Positions 6,404 through 9,462 of a stretch of 9,462 nt of DNA are shown in pieces; positions within the stretch are counted from its first letter, which is position 1; each line of letters opens with the position of its first letter. Position numbers and translations under genes: made by a program. The notes under the pieces are model-generated. The model saw nothing but the letters and a program-made list of their open reading frames with translations. It did no database searches and had not been told where the DNA came from. This stretch comes from Cyclobacteriaceae bacterium (GTDB taxonomy: Bacteria > Bacteroidota > Bacteroidia > Cytophagales > Cyclobacteriaceae), in the NCBI GenBank assembly GCA_009885605.1, contig VFKK01000181.1, forward strand, positions 1-9,462, read 5' to 3'.

Positions 6404-6943
6404 TTACCAGTTGGCAACTGTTGCAGTAAAGATATCCTGAAGGATATTTTTGAAAATTTCCTCAACTAGTTGATTTTCCACATCAAGGAGGGTAGTAGTT
6501 CTCGGATCATAATCCTGAAAGAATGAAAAGGTTTGTTTCAGATTTTCCTCTTCATTGTTCATGTTGATGTATTCCACTTCCACTCGAATTGTCAAACGCA
6601 TCTGACCGGCTCGATCAGGGAGATTCGGGTCACCGCTGGAAACTGCCGCTATTGGAGTTAGAGTGTATCCGTTGATTGCTCCCATGAATTGCAAGTCTCC
6701 GTTGTTTCTAACTAGTTCAAGCTGAGTATTTCTTTGGTAATATTCTTTGAGCGCTTCTGTAAATCTCTGCTCCATGTTGGCAGGACCTCCGCCGGAATCA
6801 TTGAAGAAGTTTTCCACGGAAAATGTTTTGGTCAGCTCATAGTTGATATTAGTTCCGGTGAAACTGTATTTCACTGAGCAGCTTTGGAATAGCAGAAATA
6901 CCAAACCAAGTAAAACCAACCGGGATTTATTGATCAATTTCAT
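6404..6943 (-). CDS. lptE: LptE-like LPS-assembly lipoprotein
   Basis: LptE is the outer-membrane lipoprotein that plugs and assists LptD in placing lipopolysaccharide on the cell surface. A start further upstream at 6991 is possible, but the ATG at 6943 is preferred. It directly begins a lipoprotein signal peptide: MKLINKSR, a hydrophobic run, then the lipobox FQSC with the lipidated Cys at 22. It also overlaps the preceding gene by only 17 nt. The mature part (CSVKYSFTGTNINYELTKTF, then FTEALKEYYQRNTQLELV) fits the Bacteroidota LptE group: a short beta-strand start, a helix bearing Glu-Tyr, then strands leading to an EIFKNILQDIF helix near the C-terminus. The 179-residue length fits LptE. 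The family call rests on pattern and context. Confidence 0.8.
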   Translation of the reverse strand: MKLINKSRLVLLGLVFLLFQSCSVKYSFTGTNINYELTKTFSVENFFNDSGGGPANMEQRFTEALKEYYQRNTQLELVRNNGDLQFMGAINGYTLTPIAAVSSGDPNLPDRAGQMRLTIRVEVEYINMNNEEENLKQTFSFFQDYDPRTTTLLDVENQLVEEIFKNILQDIFTATVANW

Positions 6944-8219
6944 ATTCTTTGATCTTACGGTAAAGAGTTCTTTCGGATATCCCAAGGTCACTTGCGGCGT
7001 ATTTTCTTTTATTGTTATGTTTTCTCAAAGCCTTCAGGATCAATTCTTTTTCTTTTTTCTCCAAAGACAGTGAGTTATCATCCTCCTCATGGATGATGTC
7101 TTCGATCGCATCTTCTTCGTAATCTTCCTCGTTCATTTTGTTGGATTTTTGAGAGTCCAACACAAATGGAACTTGATAGTTTTGAGAGGTTTCTACCGGG
7201 TCTTTCGGGTTAAATGGACTTTCCAAATCCTCAAACAAGCCCTGATGCTTTTGAATTATGCTTTGGTTTATTCCTCCGCTTTGATAGGATTCCAGAACGA
7301 GTTTTTTCAAATCATTCATATCTTTTTTCATATCGAAAAGGACTTTATACAGTAAATCCCTCTCAGAGAAATCGGAAGAATCCGATCCTGAGCCCATTCC
7401 GGAAATTGCCATAGGTAGACGGGAGTTATCCGCCGGGAGGTATTTGGCTAGAGTTTGAGCATTTACCTCACGCTCTTCTTCGAGAAGGGAGATTTGCTCG
7501 GCAAGATTTTTTAGCTGTCGAATGTTACCCGGGAAAGGATATCGCATCAGCAAAACCTGAGCATCCGAGTCCAGGGTAATCGGGCGAACTTTATATTTCT
7601 CTGAAAAGTCTGATGTGAATTTTCGGAACAAAAGCACCACATCTTCTCCTCGCTCTCTCAATGGCGGTACGTAGATCGGGACGGTATTCAGACGGTAATA
7701 TAAATCTTCCCTAAACTTCCCCTTTTCTACCGCTTTGAGCAGATTGACATTGGTAGCTGTGATGACCCTAACATTGGTTTTGAGAACTTTAGAGGAGCCC
7801 ACTTTGATGAACTCTCCATTTTCTAAAACCCGGAGAAGTCTGGCTTGGGTACCCAAAGGCATTTCACCGATTTCGTCGAGAAAAATGGATCCGCCGTCAG
7901 TCACTTCAAAATAGCCTTTCCTTGCTTCATGAGCTCCGGTAAAAGAGCCTTTTTCGTGGCCAAAAAGCTCAGAATCTATCGTTCCTTCGGGAATAGCTCC
8001 GCAGTTTATTGCAATAAATTTGCCATGCTTTCGCAAGCTGAGCGAGTGGATGATTTTGGAGAAAGACTCCTTACCACTTCCGCTTTCACCTGTAATCAAG
8101 ACAGTCATATCAGTTGGTGCGGCTTGCATTGCTATTTGGATGGCGGTATTTAGCAAAGGGCTATTTCCGATTATTCCGAATCGCTGTTTTATTGTGTGTA
8201 TTTCCGCAGGTGTGATCAT
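6927..8219 (-). CDS. Sigma-54-dependent transcription activator lacking a receiver domain
   Basis: This 430-residue protein is a bacterial enhancer-binding protein, which opens sigma-54 promoter complexes by ATP hydrolysis. The AAA+ domain starts almost at the N-terminus (about 13-255). Walker A is GESGSGKE (44-51), the sigma-54 contact loop is GSFTGA (91-96, the GAFTGA motif with Ser for Ala), Walker B is SIFLDEIG (111-118), the arginine region is KFREDLYYRLN (168-178) and sensor II is GNIRQLKN (221-228). A long linker (about 255-395) holds a very acidic stretch, EEDYEEDAIEDIIHEEDD. A Fis-type helix-turn-helix ends the protein (YAASDLGISERTLYRKIKEY, about 407-427). With no receiver or sensory domain, it would be controlled by a partner protein, as PspF is, or by its level; the partner is unknown. 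It overlaps miaB by 4 nt (ATGA). Confidence 0.95.
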   Translation of the reverse strand: MITPAEIHTIKQRFGIIGNSPLLNTAIQIAMQAAPTDMTVLITGESGSGKESFSKIIHSLSLRKHGKFIAINCGAIPEGTIDSELFGHEKGSFTGAHEARKGYFEVTDGGSIFLDEIGEMPLGTQARLLRVLENGEFIKVGSSKVLKTNVRVITATNVNLLKAVEKGKFREDLYYRLNTVPIYVPPLRERGEDVVLLFRKFTSDFSEKYKVRPITLDSDAQVLLMRYPFPGNIRQLKNLAEQISLLEEEREVNAQTLAKYLPADNSRLPMAISGMGSGSDSSDFSERDLLYKVLFDMKKDMNDLKKLVLESYQSGGINQSIIQKHQGLFEDLESPFNPKDPVETSQNYQVPFVLDSQKSNKMNEEDYEEDAIEDIIHEEDDNSLSLEKKEKELILKALRKHNNKRKYAASDLGISERTLYRKIKEYEIDQ

Positions 8220-9462
8220 AGCACGTTTGGGTTTAATTCGATCACTTCTCCAAAAAGAGTGGCTGGTGTGCAGTCCGTTATACGCACTTTTACGTAGTCA
8301 CCCGACTGATAATTTCCCTTTGGAATAATCACCACTTTGTTTGCCGAGTTTTTAGCTTTAAGATCCTTATCAGATTTTTTAGACGAACCTTCGATCAGAA
8401 TTATCTGCTCCTGGCCGACGTCCAGTTTATTTCTTTCCAGGGATAGTTGACTTTGCTTGGTGATGATTTCAGCGAGTCTTCTCTTTTTTACTTCCAGTGG
8501 AATATCATCCGCATATTTTTTGGCTGCCAATGTTCCTGGACGCTCGGAATAAAAAAACATGTAGGAAAAATCAAACTTGACAAGGTCCATCAAGCTAAGC
8601 GTGTCCTGATGTTCTTCCTCTGTTTCGCTGCAGAATCCTGTAATCATATCGGAGGAAATCCCGCATTCTTCACCAAGTATTTCTCTGATTTTGGACACCC
8701 GCTCCAGATACCAATCCCGGTCGTAGGTTCTGTTCATCAGTTCAAGCACTCTGGAGTTTCCGCTTTGAACAGGTAAGTGAATATACTTGCAGATGTTGTC
8801 GTACTTTTTTATGGTGTAAAGTACCTCGTCAGTGATATCCTTAGGATGAGAAGTAGAGAATCTGACTCTCAACTTGGGATCGACCAAAGCGACCATTTCC
8901 AGAAGCAAATCGAAAGTAACCACTTCGCTCACTTCTTCGCCTTTCTTATTGAGGCGCTGTTTATTGTTTTCTTCGGGAGACCATTTGTAGCTATCGACAT
9001 TTTGCCCAAGAAGTGTGACTTCACGATAGCCTTTTGCAAAAAGATCTTCAGCTTCTTTCACAATTGAGAAAGGATCGCGGCTTCTTTCCCGACCTCTGGT
9101 GAAAGGAACCACGCAGAAGGAACACATATTGTCGCAACCACGCATGATCGAGATGTATGCCGTTACTCCATTGGAATTTAATCTTACTGGAGCGATATCT
9201 GCGTAGGTTTCTTCCCTTGAAAGGAAAGTATTGATGCCTTTAATGCCGTCTTCAGCCGCTAAAATAAGATTTGGTAAATCACGATAGGCATCGGGTCCCA
9301 CGACTACATCCACCAGCTTTTCTTCCTCTAAAAGTTTTTCCTTAAGGCGTTCCGCCATGCAGCCCAGCACACCGATAGTCAGGTCTGGGTTTCTTCTTTT
9401 TGCTCTACCAAAATCGGTCAATCTCTTTCGAACAGTCTGTTCTGCTTTCTCCCGAATCGAGC
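8216..9462 (-). CDS. miaB: tRNA-2-methylthio-N6-dimethylallyladenosine synthase MiaB (5' end outside window)
   Basis: MiaB is a radical-SAM methylthiotransferase that adds a methylthio group to i6A37 of tRNAs that read UNN codons. The frame stays open to the right edge, beginning SIREKAEQTVRKRLTDFGRAK, a characteristic N-terminal methylthiotransferase stretch, so only the first part (including two of the UPF0004 Fe-S cysteines) is missing. The third N-terminal cluster Cys is in GVLGCMAERL (codon 9359-9361). The radical-SAM CxxxCxxC is GCDNMCSFCVVPFTRGRERSR (codons 9113-9136). The C-terminus has a TRAM-like RNA-binding domain (about residues 330-400 of the visible part). The motifs favour MiaB over RimO or MtaB, notably the GRERSRDP segment and the SIREKAEQ stretch. 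It overlaps the downstream activator gene by 4 nt (ATGA), implying translational coupling. Confidence 0.95.
   Translation of the reverse strand, partial: SIREKAEQTVRKRLTDFGRAKRRNPDLTIGVLGCMAERLKEKLLEEEKLVDVVVGPDAYRDLPNLILAAEDGIKGINTFLSREETYADIAPVRLNSNGVTAYISIMRGCDNMCSFCVVPFTRGRERSRDPFSIVKEAEDLFAKGYREVTLLGQNVDSYKWSPEENNKQRLNKKGEEVSEVVTFDLLLEMVALVDPKLRVRFSTSHPKDITDEVLYTIKKYDNICKYIHLPVQSGNSRVLELMNRTYDRDWYLERVSKIREILGEECGISSDMITGFCSETEEEHQDTLSLMDLVKFDFSYMFFYSERPGTLAAKKYADDIPLEVKKRRLAEIITKQSQLSLERNKLDVGQEQIILIEGSSKKSDKDLKAKNSANKVVIIPKGNYQSGDYVKVRITDCTPATLFGEVIELNPNVL

Noticed and set aside
6411..6428. Sigma-54-like TTGGCAACTGTTGCA at the end of the lptE gene.
   Set aside because: Only eight bases separate GG and GC, two short of the strict spacing, and it lies in coding sequence with no suitable gene downstream on the plus strand.
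6944..6991. Upstream ATG at 6991 as start of the LptE-like gene.
   Set aside because: It would put 16 charged residues before the lipoprotein signal and overlap the activator gene by 65 nt; the ATG at 6943 directly starts a proper signal peptide.

Overview
The window looks like chromosomal DNA from a Bacteroidota bacterium, probably of the Cytophagales (Algoriphagus/Cyclobacteriaceae-like; inferred from protein flavour and gene order, not proven). The signs are the Bacteroidota-type lipoprotein signals, AT-rich leaders with no clear Shine-Dalgarno, and the neighbourhood miaB / sigma-54 activator / LptE-like / hypothetical / secG beside groES-groEL. No rRNA, tRNA, CRISPR array, insertion sequence or phage gene is visible.

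Layout. Bases 1-1667 (+) carry the 3' end of a family S10 serine carboxypeptidase-like gene, followed one base later by a beta-lactamase-fold serine hydrolase with an export signal. A single-domain response regulator (1724-2107, -) converges on them. Bases 2229-4218 (-) hold groES-groEL with a strong intrinsic terminator. Bases 4219-4437 are a regulatory region between groES and a divergent uncharacterised gene (4438-5148, +). Bases 5168-9462 (-) are one compact operon, transcribed right to left: miaB (5' end beyond the window), a sigma-54 activator without a receiver domain, an LptE-like lipoprotein gene, an uncharacterised TPR-like gene (GTG start), secG, then a terminator. The first two junctions overlap (4 and 17 nt) and the later gaps are 30 and 11 nt.

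How it may work together. The operon joins tRNA modification, outer-membrane LPS export and the Sec translocon to a sigma-54 activator, and the adjacent divergent region drives the main chaperonin. The most interesting signal lies in that region. On the groES strand there is a -24/-12 (sigma-54) promoter-like sequence, TTGGCAC-N6-TGC, with the required 10 bases between GG and GC. Just upstream of it sit two inverted repeats built on GACAAAT/TGTCAAA, one of them a perfect 9-N9-9. This suggests, but does not prove, that groESL is controlled by sigma-54 and an activator, with the activator encoded about 2.7 kb away as the obvious candidate. The remaining genes look like ordinary housekeeping or accessory enzymes.
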